Positions 10,741-21,320 of a stretch of 64,000 nt of DNA are shown piece by piece. Position 1 is the first letter of the stretch, and every line of letters starts with the position of its first letter. The DNA comes from Tipula vernalis. Taxonomy: Eukaryota > Arthropoda > Insecta > Diptera > Tipulidae. Where the stretch lies: NCBI GenBank assembly GCA_958295665.1, contig OY282560.1, forward strand, positions 91,302,311 to 91,366,310, in the 5' to 3' direction. Below the pieces are notes generated by a model. That model saw only the letters and a program-made list of their open reading frames with translations, was not told where the DNA came from and searched no databases. Position numbers and translations under genes: made by a program.

Positions 10741-11422
10741 TTCGTGTTTTGCATTATAATCACCACAGCTATAAAGCTTTGCCCCAAAGAACAATAAAAA
10801 TGATCAAATTGTTCCATTTATATTGCATATTTTGAAACCAGACTTCGATATATTTTCAATAACTATAGGCATGCTGGCACTACAATTACAGGTCCCGAAA
10901 GCTCTCTTTAGAGATATCAGATTTTCGATTTTTTTTTGGCTCAAAATTAGCTGATCCTTTGCAGTATGAATATTCGTAGCAACATACATATAGTTGAAGA
11001 TTATCTTCCGACAGTGACCACAACAAATAAAGAAGGTTAAAGTTGCCAAATACAGAAAATTCGTTGTAAATGCCAATGGTATCGAATATAAAATCGACAG
11101 ACAGCATTGGTAAGAAGATGAGAGGATTCAATTTGGCTGCAAGGGCGCACACAGTAACATAATATAAATCTTTTTACCCTTATGTCCTCTGTTGGTTTTC
11201 ACACACGTTAGCCCAATATTTTCGGTGTTGGGAACGACAAGCATTGAACTATTAAAAATTACATGTACCGTAATATGAATACCTCTACCGGTTGAATAGT
11301 TAAAAATTTATACTGCTTTGTACTAAACTCACCGTTTTGTTTATCGTTGAATTTCGAGAATACAGGCCGAGAAACTGAACGATCTATTCAGCATTTAAAT
11401 TTGTCTCAATTATGAATTTATT
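10741..11422. other. Non-coding DNA with one satellite-like monomer
   Basis: No gene recognised. At about 10,870-10,960 the sequence ACAATTACAGGTCCCGAAA, followed by AGATATCAGATTTTCGATTTTT, resembles the core of the 173-bp satellite at 0.3-1.1 kb in base order and spacing. The antisense open frames here echo the FGTCNC string of that satellite for this reason only. Confidence 0.5.
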
Positions 11423-11513
11423 ATGAATTGTGGCAAGTGTAATTCGGATATACCCACTTTAGAAAGTTAGATGCTCTAGTTTTTGCAACAGGACATACCA
11501 TTATGATTGTGAA
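11423..11513 (+). pseudogene. PHD-finger coding relic, 5' part (interrupted by LINE)
   Basis: From the ATG at 11,423 the frame reads Met-Asn-Cys-Gly-Lys-Cys, giving the first CX2C pair (11,429-11,440). After a one-base frame change near 11,462 it continues with a CX3C pair (11,472-11,486) and HYDC (11,499-11,510). The remaining CX2C pair lies beyond the 6.4-kb LINE, at 18,023-18,034. Together they give the C4-H-C3 order of a PHD finger, which binds histone tails in chromatin proteins. PHD fingers also occur in ORF1 proteins of CR1-type LINEs, which I think is the likelier source given the repeat-rich setting. The frameshift and a stop mark it as dead. Confidence 0.6.
11500..11513. repeat. Target-site duplication of LINE (5' copy)
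   Basis: ATTATGATTGTGAA, identical to 17,952-17,965 just after the LINE poly-A tail. Confidence 0.9.
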
Positions 11514-12561
11514 ATACCAAATCGAATTGCCTTAGTGAAAGGTTTTGTTTTCTGTCAAGGGAAAAAAAAAATATTTTACAAAGGAAAAGAAAAATAATAA
11601 AATTAAATAAAAACCCAATAAATAAAATGAATTTAATATGGTGAATAATAAAAATAAATAGTGAAATAATGATAAAAGGATATAAAAAAATAAAAACGTG
11701 AAAAGTGAAAAAATAAGTGTACATCAAAAATAGCGTAAAGCTAAAAGACGGGAGTGAAAAAAAAAAAACGATATACAAAAAAAAAGTGATAAAGTTTAAT
11801 ATTAAAGTTATTATATGCATTGTACATATAATAACAAACAATAAAATTGTGAAAAAAAAGTGAAAAAAGTGAAAAAAGCCGAAAATAAGGGCAAATAGAA
11901 AAAAAAGTGATGTACAAAAAAAATTGAGAAAATAATGAAAGAAAGTGAATAGACGCATACAAGAGATGATAACAATCAGTGTAAGATAAAAAACAAGTGT
12001 AAAAAACGATCAAAAATTAGTGAAAAAGACGATTTAAAAATTAAAATTCAAAGGAAAAAAAAAATATAAACAAAAATTTTCTCCTCAAATAGCAAGGCCG
12101 GCTATAAAAAAATCGAGCAGTCAAAATAAATACAACAATACGAAAAAATAAAGTCAAACGTAAGTAAACAAAAACGATTACAATTTCAATAAATAAATAA
12201 TTTGAATTAATAAGTAATTTGAACTATATTACAATTATATAAGTGAATAAGAATTACTATAAAAAATTTTTTTTCGAAATTAAAACTATATTACAAAAAA
12301 AAAAAAGTGTACGTAACGAGGAATACTAGAACGGAAGAGTGCAGCAGCCGTATCTGCTCAACTCAACATAGTATTCAAAAACAATAAATTAATTTTATTA
12401 TGGTGAAAAGTCGAAAAATAACGGGACTAGTGAATTAGTGCATTAGTGTTTATTAGTGATTTATTTTGTTTTTATTTTCATTTTATTTTCATTTTATTTT
12501 CATTTTATTTCATTATTATTATTTCACAAACTTTCGTGATTAGTAAAAATTAAAATCAAAA
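11514..12561 (+). promoter_or_regulatory. 5' UTR of the LINE
   Basis: About 1 kb, very A-rich on the plus strand (many GTGAAAAAA and AATAAA strings), with no sustained sense frame. It should contain the internal promoter that full-length LINEs carry, but I cannot identify it. The long antisense Phe-rich frames at 11,476-12,013 are by-products of the A-rich strand. Confidence 0.6.
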
Positions 12562-13857
12562 GTGGAACAAACTATTAACAATTTCATTAAAAAGCAAGTG
12601 ACCAATTCCAAAGTGGCAGAGGTCAAATCAAATAGTGATACAACGTCGATTGACGCTGTACAAATAGGTACATCAACATCTGGTAAACGTGCGCACACTA
12701 ACACAGATTCAGATGACACTGTAAATAAAATTCATGTAATAGAAGATATTCCAATACCAATAAACATGGATCAAAACGAACAATCAAAAACGATAGCATT
12801 ACACTCAAGGGAGCGAGCCCAATCAAATGGAAGCCTGAATCATGATATACCATGCAAAGCAGAACGACGTCCGATACCAAGATTGTCATTGAAAAGTGAC
12901 ATCCACGCAGAAAACATTAAAATTGTTGCGGAAAATAACAATTTGAAACAACAAATTATCAACATGGAGACAAAATTCCAATTGCAATTTGAGCAAATGA
13001 ATGAACAAATAAAACAATTTGAAAAATTACAACAACAAAAGAAATATACAAACTTACCAAAGGGAGTTATGACGGTGGTTGACATAGAGGTGTGCAACCG
13101 CTTCGATACGTTGCCGGTGCAGGATCCAGTCGACGATAAGGATGACAGCATGACAACGGACGATGATGATGATGATTACGTCACGGTAATAAATAAAATA
13201 AAAAATAAAAATTAAACAACAACAAAATCTACAGCGGTTAAACTACAACAACAAAAACAGCAGCAACAACAACAACAACAACAAGAAAAGCAGATGCCAG
13301 GAACATCAAAGACAATAATACAAACCAAAAAGAATACAACAACAACAACAACTAATAATAATAATAATAATTCAATGGCAACAACGAAACGAAACATGGG
13401 GCCACCACCAATTCACATCCATTACCAGGAGATTGGGGACACAATTAAAGTAATCAAGGGATTACAAATACAAGATTTTAATGTCAAGAGGGTTAGCCGA
13501 GAAAAACATACACTACAAATGGACACATTGGAAAACTATAAAAAAGCAAAAGAAGTATTGAGCCAGTGCAATACAAATTACTTTACATACACACCTAAAA
13601 TGGAAAAACCCAAATCCATTGTGTTAAAAGGACTTCACGAAGCGGAGGACACAACCGAAATTAAAGAAGCGATCAAACAACATGGCATTAATGTAATTGA
13701 AGTCACACAACTCAAAACAAAACATGCCACACAAACGAATATCAAACTTCCACTGTATATTGTCCAGTGTACACCTGAGACAAACATGGGGCAATTATAT
13801 AACATTACAGCCATCAATTATCAAAAGATCTCATGGGAAAACCTAAAAAAAAACTGA
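12562..13857 (+). pseudogene. LINE ORF1, N-terminal and central part
   Basis: The frame is closed by TAG-TAA at 12,541-12,546 and opens with GTG at 12,562, where an ATG would be expected, so the start codon may be mutated; the next in-frame ATG is at about 12,766. Residues about 110-165 form a Gln/Glu/Lys-rich coiled coil (NNNLKQQIINMETKFQLQFE), then a run of Asp. A TAA at 13,213-13,215 interrupts the frame, which continues in the same frame through a poly-Gln stretch ((CAA)n, 13,259-13,285) to PPPIHI and the PRE_C2HC-like domain seen ahead of zinc knuckles in jockey-type ORF1. ORF1 proteins bind element RNA. The frame ends at 13,857 after nine A's, where it slips relative to the zinc-knuckle part. 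Confidence 0.85.
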
Positions 13858-13864
13858 TGAAATA

Positions 13865-14368
13865 ATGCAATGCTACCAGTGTCAGCGATTTGGGCATGTA
13901 GCAGCAAATTGCAGTCTTAAATATCGCTGCGTTAAATGCGATGGAGAACATGAACCAAAACAATGCCCAATTAATAAAGAAATTGAAAAAGAACAAATTT
14001 ATTGTACAAATTGTAAAGCCAAAGGACATCCAGCATCTTATAAAGGTTGTCCAGTATATCTTACGACGGTAGCAAGACTTAAAGAACGTATACAACAAAA
14101 AAGGACACAACAACAACACAAGCCAATAGAAATACAAATAACAAAGAACACCTATATTAACAAAGAAAGCGGAACTTTCGCAGAGATGGTCGCAGAAAAA
14201 AAACCAACACAACAACCTAAAACGACAACAAATATAACAAATAACAACACAATAGACAATAAACGAATGGATAAATTGGAGGCACAATTGGCTGCACAAG
14301 GAGAACAACTCGCCCAATTAGTGGGGCTAATCAATCAACTATGGCTTGTTAAATCAATCAACTATTAA
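13865..14368 (+). pseudogene. LINE ORF1, zinc-knuckle part (shifted frame)
   Basis: Starts as MQCYQCQRFGHVAANC, a perfect CX2CX4HX4C knuckle, followed by CVKCDGEHEPKQC (CX2CX3HX4C) and CTNCKAKGHPASYKGC (CX2CX4HX6C), then GCPVYLTTVARLKER and a short coiled coil before the stop. This triple-knuckle C-terminus with GCPVY is characteristic of jockey-clade ORF1 and binds nucleic acid. It is one frame off from the part ending at 13,857. The junction is a run of nine A's (about 13,844-13,852), so one surplus A would explain the break. A 16-17-bp direct repeat (AATCAATCAACTATTA) follows at about 14,352-14,384. Confidence 0.88.
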
Positions 14369-14433
14369 ATCAATCAACTATTCAATCAATTATCGCAATA
14401 AATGTCAATTCAATTATTGGAACGCAACGAAGA

Positions 14434-15579
14434 ATGAATTTATTAAACTTTATTAACAATAACAATCCAGATATCATGATGCTTAGCGAAACTAAACTTA
14501 ATCCTAAACACATGATAACTTTAAAAGATTATGATATTCTACGACAAGATAGAGCTGAAGGAAAAAGGGCCGGCGGAACAGCCATAATAATAAAAAATAA
14601 ATTTAATTATAAACAAATTCAAACAAATACAAAGAATAATAAAGCTGGTGTAGAATATACAACTATTAAAATACAATTAAAAAATAATAATAAATTATCG
14701 CTATATATAATATCAATATATTGCAGTCACGCAAATCATAATCTTACTGAATCACATTTTAATAATGAATGGCAGAAGATATTTGATACATATGATTTGG
14801 GTAATCCAGATAATTTGTACATAATTGCTGGGGATTTTAATGCAACCCACACAAGATGGGATAACACAACAAATAACATTCGTGGCGTCAAATTAAATGA
14901 CTGGCTTGAAGCTAGAGATATTGAATATCGCGCAAGAGTATATATACCGGACAGCGCAACATTTGTACGCACAAATAATATATTGGACTTTGCAATTATC
15001 GATATGCGACTAAATATTGAAACGAATGAAGAAGGAAAAATTCCAGCCCATACTTATGATAGCGATCACAAAGCGATACAAATAATATGTAATAATTTCA
15101 ATAATAATAATAACAATTTTCAATTAGATACAATAAATGTAAATAAAAATATAAGATATAATTTTAATAACGCAAACTGGCCCGTATGGCAAAATAAATT
15201 AAATAAAACATATAATAAATATTTAATAAACAACAATATAACCCAAATAATACCAGATACAAATAATATCACAAACAATGAAATAAATAATAAAATCGAA
15301 ATAATTACAGAAATAATAAACTCAAATATAAAAATGACTATACCAAAAATAATACGGAAAAATAATATGGAGTGTTATATAAATAATACTATTAAAAAAT
15401 TATATAAAATAAAATCACAACGAATAACACAATTAAAAAGAGGAAGACGGCAAAATAATATATCACAACAACAAATTAATAGCTTAAAATCAGATATAAA
15501 ACGCATAAATGAACTAATCGGACAACAAATAAAATTGGAAATTAATAAAAAATGGATGGAGATCATATGCAAAAAATAA
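14434..15579 (+). pseudogene. LINE ORF2, endonuclease domain
   Basis: The frame is open from 14,353 and looks coding from about 14,398 (INVNSIIGTQRR), but the first ATG is 14,434. Endonuclease motifs are in order: LSETKLNP (catalytic Glu), GGTAIIIKN, IAGDFNATHTRW (Asp/Asn), NILDFAIID and YDSDHKAI (Asp-His). These belong to the endonuclease/exonuclease/phosphatase fold that nicks target DNA to start insertion. The C-terminal half is Asn-rich, from AAT/AAC codons in an AT-rich element. The frame ends at 15,579 in a run of six A's and resumes one frame over (15,552 onward), consistent with one lost A. Confidence 0.9.
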
Positions 15580-16729
15580 AACCTGGGCCAAAAATGTTTG
15601 CACAAATGAAAAAAATAAGCAATAATAATACAACAGATTTTAATATTAATCAACTACAAGTTAATGAATCGGATATAGGAGATATGAATGAACTCGATAT
15701 AAATTGGACACAGATGGAAAAAGAAAATAATAACTATAACATATATGAACAACAACAAAATTTAAATATATTAGGATATTATATACAAAAAACGAAAATT
15801 CCGAATCCACAACTGGTAAACCAGAGCACGCAAATATAATTTAACAAAATATAGATCCGTTAATACCAAAATTTAGATATAATAATACTAATAATATATC
15901 ACTAATTCAATTCAATAACAATAACCCGGCAACAAATCCATCATATAATACAAATAATTCATATTTCATAACAACAAACCAATTAAATAATATTCTAAAG
16001 TGTTTAAATACAAAAAAATCTTATGGATTGGATAAAATTCCGTGCGTAGTATTAAAACATCTACCAGAAAATTTAATCAAAGAAATTTGCCGTCTTATAA
16101 ATCAAAGTCTAAATAATAGAACATTTCCTAGCATATGGAAAACAGCAAAAATCTATCCGATTAAGAAAAAAGGGAAAAACTTACTGGACCCAAAAAATTA
16201 CCGACCGATAAGCCTTCTCTCCAACCTTAGAAAAGTTTTCGAAATTATTATCTACGAAAAAATCCAAGACCATATTAGCGAAAATACACTTTTACCAGAC
16301 AATCAGTTTGGTTTCAGACATAAACATTCGACAATTCATGCAATCACAAAATATACATCAGATGTGTGCAGAAATCTAAACCAAAGGGAGTGTACTGGTA
16401 CGATCCTAATTGATATGGTGAAGGCTTTCGAGTCGGTATGGCTGGATGGTCTATTATTTAAAATGAAAAAAATGAATTTCAATAAAAACATACTACAACT
16501 TTTATATGAGCTATTTTATAATAGAAAATTTCAAACAACAAATGGTACAGATTTATCCACAAAAATATTTAATATATTCAATGGATTACAACAAGGATCC
16601 ATAACTGCGCCAATATTATTTAGCCTTTATACCAAAGAGCTAATAGAAAATGATAAACTAAATTCAAATGAAATACAAACCATAGCGTACGCAGACGATA
16701 TAGTAATATATGGAACAGCAAAAAAATAA
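15552..16729 (+). pseudogene. LINE ORF2, reverse transcriptase domain
   Basis: The frame overlapping 15,552-15,839 continues from the endonuclease; two more small shifts around 15,840 lead to the frame that runs clear to 16,729. It carries the reverse transcriptase blocks: YRPISLLSNLRKVFE, LPDNQFGFRHKHST, ILIDMVKAFESVW, GLQQGSITAPILFSLY and the catalytic IAYADDIVIY. This enzyme copies the LINE RNA onto nicked chromosomal DNA. The frame stops at 16,729 directly after seven A's (GCAAAAAAATAAC); coding similarity continues one frame over, again as if an A were missing. Confidence 0.9.
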
Positions 16730-16735
16730 CAACCA

Positions 16736-17646
16736 TCACAAAGAATGTGCAACAGGCAATAAATTTCACCATGGATTATTTGCAAACATGGAGGATCAAA
16801 ATAAACCCGGCAAAGTGTGAAACAATCCTATTCCGCAAGCCATACCAGCTATCAACATCTGATACAAGAAATAATTAGAAACAATTTAAAATCGATATAG
16901 CTGGTACGACCTGTGTCCAAACGCCATCAGTGAAATATCTTGGAATAAATTTAGATAAATTCTTATATCTGGACGAACATGTGAACATTCAAATTAAAAA
17001 AGCTAAAAAAATATTCCACAAAAACCGTACACTATTCTGTTCAACATATATATCGGTACCAGTTAAACAAATATGTTATAAATCCTTGGTACGACCAATA
17101 CTAACATATGGTGCCCCAATATGGTGGAATCTAGGTCCATACACTATGGAAAAAATTCGAATATTTGAAAGAAAATGTCTTCGCCATTGTCATGGAGAAT
17201 TTAGAACCGCTACATCAGGTTACAAAAAATATATTTCGAATAAAAAACTTTACACAAAATATGGGCATGACCGCATAGATCTCTACCTATTGAAACTAAT
17301 AAGGGACCATATCAAGAATTCAACAGATAACCACGAGAATTCATTAGTATTTGCACCATATTATACTGAGGATCGAATCAATGAAACGGCATGCAGAACC
17401 GGAAACAATCCAGGACCAGAAACTTTCCCATATTTGGACAGAAAGGGATATATAGAGGATGCAGAATCAAAATACCCAATCATATACCATATAGAAAGAC
17501 GACAGAACATCAAAGGATTTGATGACAACATATTCAACAATAGAGAGGAGTATCCATTACATAACAGATTTAATTTCTCAATTCCCTTAATAGACTCCAC
17601 AACACTACGTAGGCGGAGAGCCAAATATTGGTGGCTGGAGACATAA
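16736..17646 (+). pseudogene. LINE ORF2, thumb and C-terminal region
   Basis: Sequence after the A run reads TKNVQQAINFTMDYLQTW and INPAKCETILF, the usual region after the YADD box. A TAG interrupts it near 16,875, and from 16,930 the frame is open to the final stop: VKYLGINLDKFLYLDEHV, VRPILTYGAPIWW and ERKCLRHC are the conserved thumb motifs of jockey-type ORF2. It ends with RRRRAKYWWLET before TAA at 17,644-17,646. No RNase H follows. Confidence 0.88.
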
Positions 17647-17913
17647 TAGTTCCAACCCCAAAAAAAATTTTTAGCATATGACCTCATAGAATACAACCCC
17701 CTATTATGAACTATCCCCCATAGAACCAACCCTACAATGTTGAATTTAGAGAATTCACAAAAGCCCCCCATGAGCTATATTATATTATATATTATATTAA
17801 CATAATTAATTAGAGTCTCTAAGGAGCAATATATTTCACACGATTTTTGTAAATGAATTTGGCATTATCAACTGCTTTGGCCAATTGATTAGAATTATAA
17901 GATTATAAATTAA

Positions 17914-17952
17914 AATAAAGTCAGTTTTGAAAAAAAAAAAAAAAAAAAAAAA
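17914..17952 (+). terminator. LINE polyadenylation signal and A tail
   Basis: AATAAA at 17,914-17,919 is followed by GTCAGTTTTG and an A tail of about 22 bases from 17,930. Confidence 0.88.
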
Positions 17953-17965
17953 TTATGATTGTGAA
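17952..17965. repeat. Target-site duplication of LINE (3' copy)
   Basis: ATTATGATTGTGAA directly follows the A tail and matches 11,500-11,513 exactly. Confidence 0.9.
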
Positions 17966-18320
17966 GAAGTGGATCGAACGTCATTTAACGTCGCGCAGAA
18001 ATGCACCAACAATATTTGATTCTGCAATGATTGTAGAAAGCTAGTTAAGAATAAAATTTTCCTTAAAATATTTCCACCAAACTCTAATTTGGACATTCCA
18101 AATAATAACAAAATTAATATTACACATCAATATATGGTGTAGTGCTTGCAGAAGGAGATTGAAACGGACAAGAAGAACATTAGAATCAATTTGTACTGTA
18201 CACTCTTTGTAGCCTACCTTCTGAAAGAGTGAATAATTGTGTTCCTCTATTTTACAAAGATCGCTGTAATTTACTAAAATTACAACGATTAGATCACTTA
18301 GAAGATATAGGTTACTTCGT
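17966..18320 (+). pseudogene. PHD-finger coding relic, 3' part
   Basis: Reading on in the frame of HYDC from the 5' part gives EVDRTSFNVAQKC, then a TGA at 18,017-18,019 two residues before FCNDC (CX2C at 18,023-18,034). A Trp normally occupies the position two before this Cys in PHD fingers, so the TGA probably replaced a Trp codon. After that come basic and Asn-rich residues (RKLVKNKIFLKIF) and a weakly coiled-coil-like stretch with stops to about 18,300. This fits ORF1 of a CR1-type LINE, with PHD then coiled coil, but a host origin is not excluded. Confidence 0.55.
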
Positions 18321-21320
18321 GACATAATACTGCAATGATATTAAATCTCCATGAAAAATTGGAAAGATGCATCAAGATGTTAAACAAATCAAACAAAAAG
18401 TAAATAAATACATCAGCTGATTTGCTTTACAAAATATCTTTGTGTTGATTTTGATATTCTGATACCTATCCGGCCGCCGAATATTTTGAAACATATAATT
18501 TATTCATCATATAGACGTGAATAGTTTCACTTCTGTCGGAGTCCCGAGACCCACACCATCTGGTTTTATTCTACTTGTTTTTCAAAAATTACACCCATTT
18601 TTGAAGCAAATGGGGGCAACTTCGAACAATACTTAATCCATTACTCACGTAAAGTTACTTCCCGCCAAATACTTATCATGCATAAAAAGCTCATAAATCT
18701 AAATAAATTAGAAGCATCTGAGTAGTTTTGAAACATTTAACCTTGATTTGACCTTTTCAAGGTCACGAATATGTCAAAATAGGGGTTTCCGTTTAAAAAA
18801 TCAAAATTGACTTTCAGATGACATTGAAAATCAAATATACTTCAAATGTTTATTATGCCCAGGAAACCCTTCAAATTCAAATAAACAGCTTCTGAGTGTT
18901 TTTAAACATTTAAGTTTGATTTGACGTTCTTGCAATAGCAAACTTTGAAATATCATTCCGAAAGTAAAATTTCCGTTTTTTTCGGAAATCAGCGTTGAAA
19001 AGTAACCTGAAGGTCAAGGTACAAATAAATAACCTGTATTGTCCTTCATAATTTTTGTGTTAACCATTTCATTGTAGCTGATATATTTTAGGAGGTATTT
19101 GAATCCGTCGATTAAAATGGATCATCCGGTAGATAAAAATTATCTTTTCTTATACCTATATAGATAAGCAACTAAAGGTGCTTTAAAAATTTTTGGAAAT
19201 CTGTACATGTGGTTATAAGGGTTCACCGGAGATCTGAGGAAAACAAATGAAAAGATTTGGCCCCTGTGACTTCTTACGGTTTCTTTTTTCTTCTTACTGT
19301 TAAGAGAGGACTGTTTTGGAAAGTTTGACAAATCGTATTTTTTGTATGGCTAAATGAATCGAATTACAAAAACAATTTGTTGTCAATTGTCAAAAACAAT
19401 TTTTTCATTCAGAAAATATCTGACAACCTCATTCCAGATCATCTAGCGATCATCGCGTATTCATAATAAAAAATTGTCGCAAGTTTTCAATTGGAAATCG
19501 GCGCCCCTAAAGAAGTGGTTGACCCTTTCAAGAAACATTTTACGCCAAATTATCATTTTTAACTATGGCTGCGTAGCATAAGGCGCTAAGCTATGGTGAA
19601 AGTAGAGGCCATCCACACGAAGTTCATAAACATGTTGTGCCAAAATGTCACGGAGCATCACGGAGTTCTTTTGCGATCATCAATGACAATTACAGCTCTA
19701 CTATTCTTATATTCCAAAAAGTACGGTCCAATACAGCCACTTTTTGTCGAATTGAAGTTTCTGGTGACTAATTCTAAAGTTTTCAGTTTCCCAGCAAGTA
19801 AGGTTTTGCTTATTGATACTATCGAGTCCAAACAACCGCAGATTTATTTGAAAATAATTTAAGCATTTTTGCTCTTTTGGCATATATCACTCCATGACAT
19901 TTTGTACAGGAATGTCATGGATCTACTTCTCAGCCAATTGTGAATTTGGTTTGTTACGTAGAATTTCTGCTAAAAATATAAAAAGTATTTTTGGTATTAG
20001 ATTATAGAAGCTCTTGAAATTTTTGGTGTAGCAAAGTGTTGTATTGGCTACTCCTCGCGGTAAATTTTTCTTGTAGTTTACAATGCAATAAAATTAAAAG
20101 CAAAAAAATTAAGTTCTGAATCCGGTTTGCTTGCAAGATTGTATATAAGAGCCCTGAAAATTGGTTATATCGCTGTAGTAAGGGTTCCTATTGGTTTGCA
20201 TATTATAAATTTCCGTTAAAATTTATTGAAATTCTTTCGGTCAAGTTATGATAGTCCTGCAAATCTGTTCTGCCTGTATAGTAAGGGGTCTTGTTGGATG
20301 TATAACTTGGACCTACTCCTTGGACTCTACCCATTAAGAATTATGCTAATACATCAACTGATAATCATTATTTTAGGAATGTTTCTAGTTTGGCAGTATG
20401 TAATGCAATTGACGAGATTCTCTCAGTTCTGTTAATATCCCTATAAGGTTTTATTCGGCATTTACCACCTTTAATATGTACTATCTTAACTAACATGCTT
20501 AACACTGCATTGACTAAATCAATTTTTCCAATAGAATGGAAGATTGCTTATAAATCTTTATCTTTTGGTCAAAGTCATCTGGGCCGATTCTCAGTCTGGT
20601 TTGCTTGCTAAAATTTCCGAATATAAATATATTGTGACGTTGAAAATGTTTAGTAAATCAGAATTTTCTTTGCAGAATCGAGTTTTTGTGCTCACGGCTA
20701 TAAATTTTTAGTCCAAAGTCTCAGTGAATTTTAATCACTCTCGATTCAGTGAAACCTAGAAATACAGTGGATTGCCAAATTTTTAGGGATACATCGAATC
20801 GAAACGTACCAATGAGAAACCATTATGTTTAGTAAATGTTGTTGGAAATATTAGGTTCATTTAAAATACAAAGTTTAGCGTTGTACTAAATAATATTTGT
20901 ACTAAAGCTAAATTATATTCTAATATTCTAAAACTATTTCTAGTAAAGCTGGTTTAACATATTTAATAGATGTATTTCAGTTCAGCATTAATAGTTCTAC
21001 ATTTCTTTCATTTCGGGTTTTGTTCCAGTTGGGCTAGAAATAGCTCTCATGACGTTAAATAAATTTAGATTAATATGAATAAAATTAGAATATACGTAAT
21101 TTTAGCACTAATAATTTTTAGTACAATTAATAAATTTTGCGCTTAAATAATAAATTTTATTTGTGTATTAAATATTATACGTACTAAATATTTAAATTAG
21201 CACAAAACTCAGAATAAAAAAAATTTAGAACATAATTTATTTAAAAATGTTATTATTGTTAAAAAATTGCTTATTAACGACAATATAAATTGTTACAGTA
21301 ATTAGGTCAGTATAATGTGT
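18321..21320. other. Non-coding DNA with an old internal duplication
   Basis: No gene recognised. Segments at about 18,711-18,765 and 18,888-18,940 share TCTGAGT-GTTTT-AAACATTTAA-TTGATTTGAC, an old tandem repeat with a spacing near 178 bp. Open frames at 19,140-19,331 (minus), 19,593-19,862 and 20,226-20,435 match nothing I know. 20,880-21,260 is AT-rich with many TACTAAAT variants. Confidence 0.5.

Larger units (their letters stand above)
11514..17951 (+). mobile_element. Near full-length jockey-like non-LTR retrotransposon (LINE)
   Basis: A 6.4-kb element flanked by a 14-bp direct repeat and ending in an A tail, the marks of target-primed reverse transcription. It has an A-rich 5' UTR of about 1 kb, ORF1 (12,562-14,368) with coiled coil and three zinc knuckles, ORF2 (about 14,400-17,646) with apurinic-type endonuclease and reverse transcriptase, and a 280-bp 3' UTR with AATAAA. 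No RNase H domain is seen. All catalytic motifs I can check are present, and the breaks are mostly one-base shifts in A runs. ORF1 resembles jockey-clade proteins (PPPIHI, then C2HC, then GCPVY). The precise clade of ORF2 is unsure. Confidence 0.93.

Noticed and set aside
11476..12013. Long antisense Phe/Leu-rich frames that look like membrane proteins
   Set aside because: They are the complement of the A-rich 5' UTR of the LINE.
13212..13397. Cys/Val-rich antisense frame
   Set aside because: Complement of CAA/AAC trinucleotide runs in LINE ORF1.
18240..18320. CNLLKLQRLDHLED resembling the CR1-like 3' motif LKLQRLDYRRN
   Set aside because: Only about seven matching residues in a region better explained as the continuation of the PHD/coiled-coil relic; too short to call.
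18749..18765. TGACCTTTTCAAGGTCA, an everted nuclear-receptor half-site pair
   Set aside because: Sits in old repeat DNA without a gene nearby; chance occurrence is likely.
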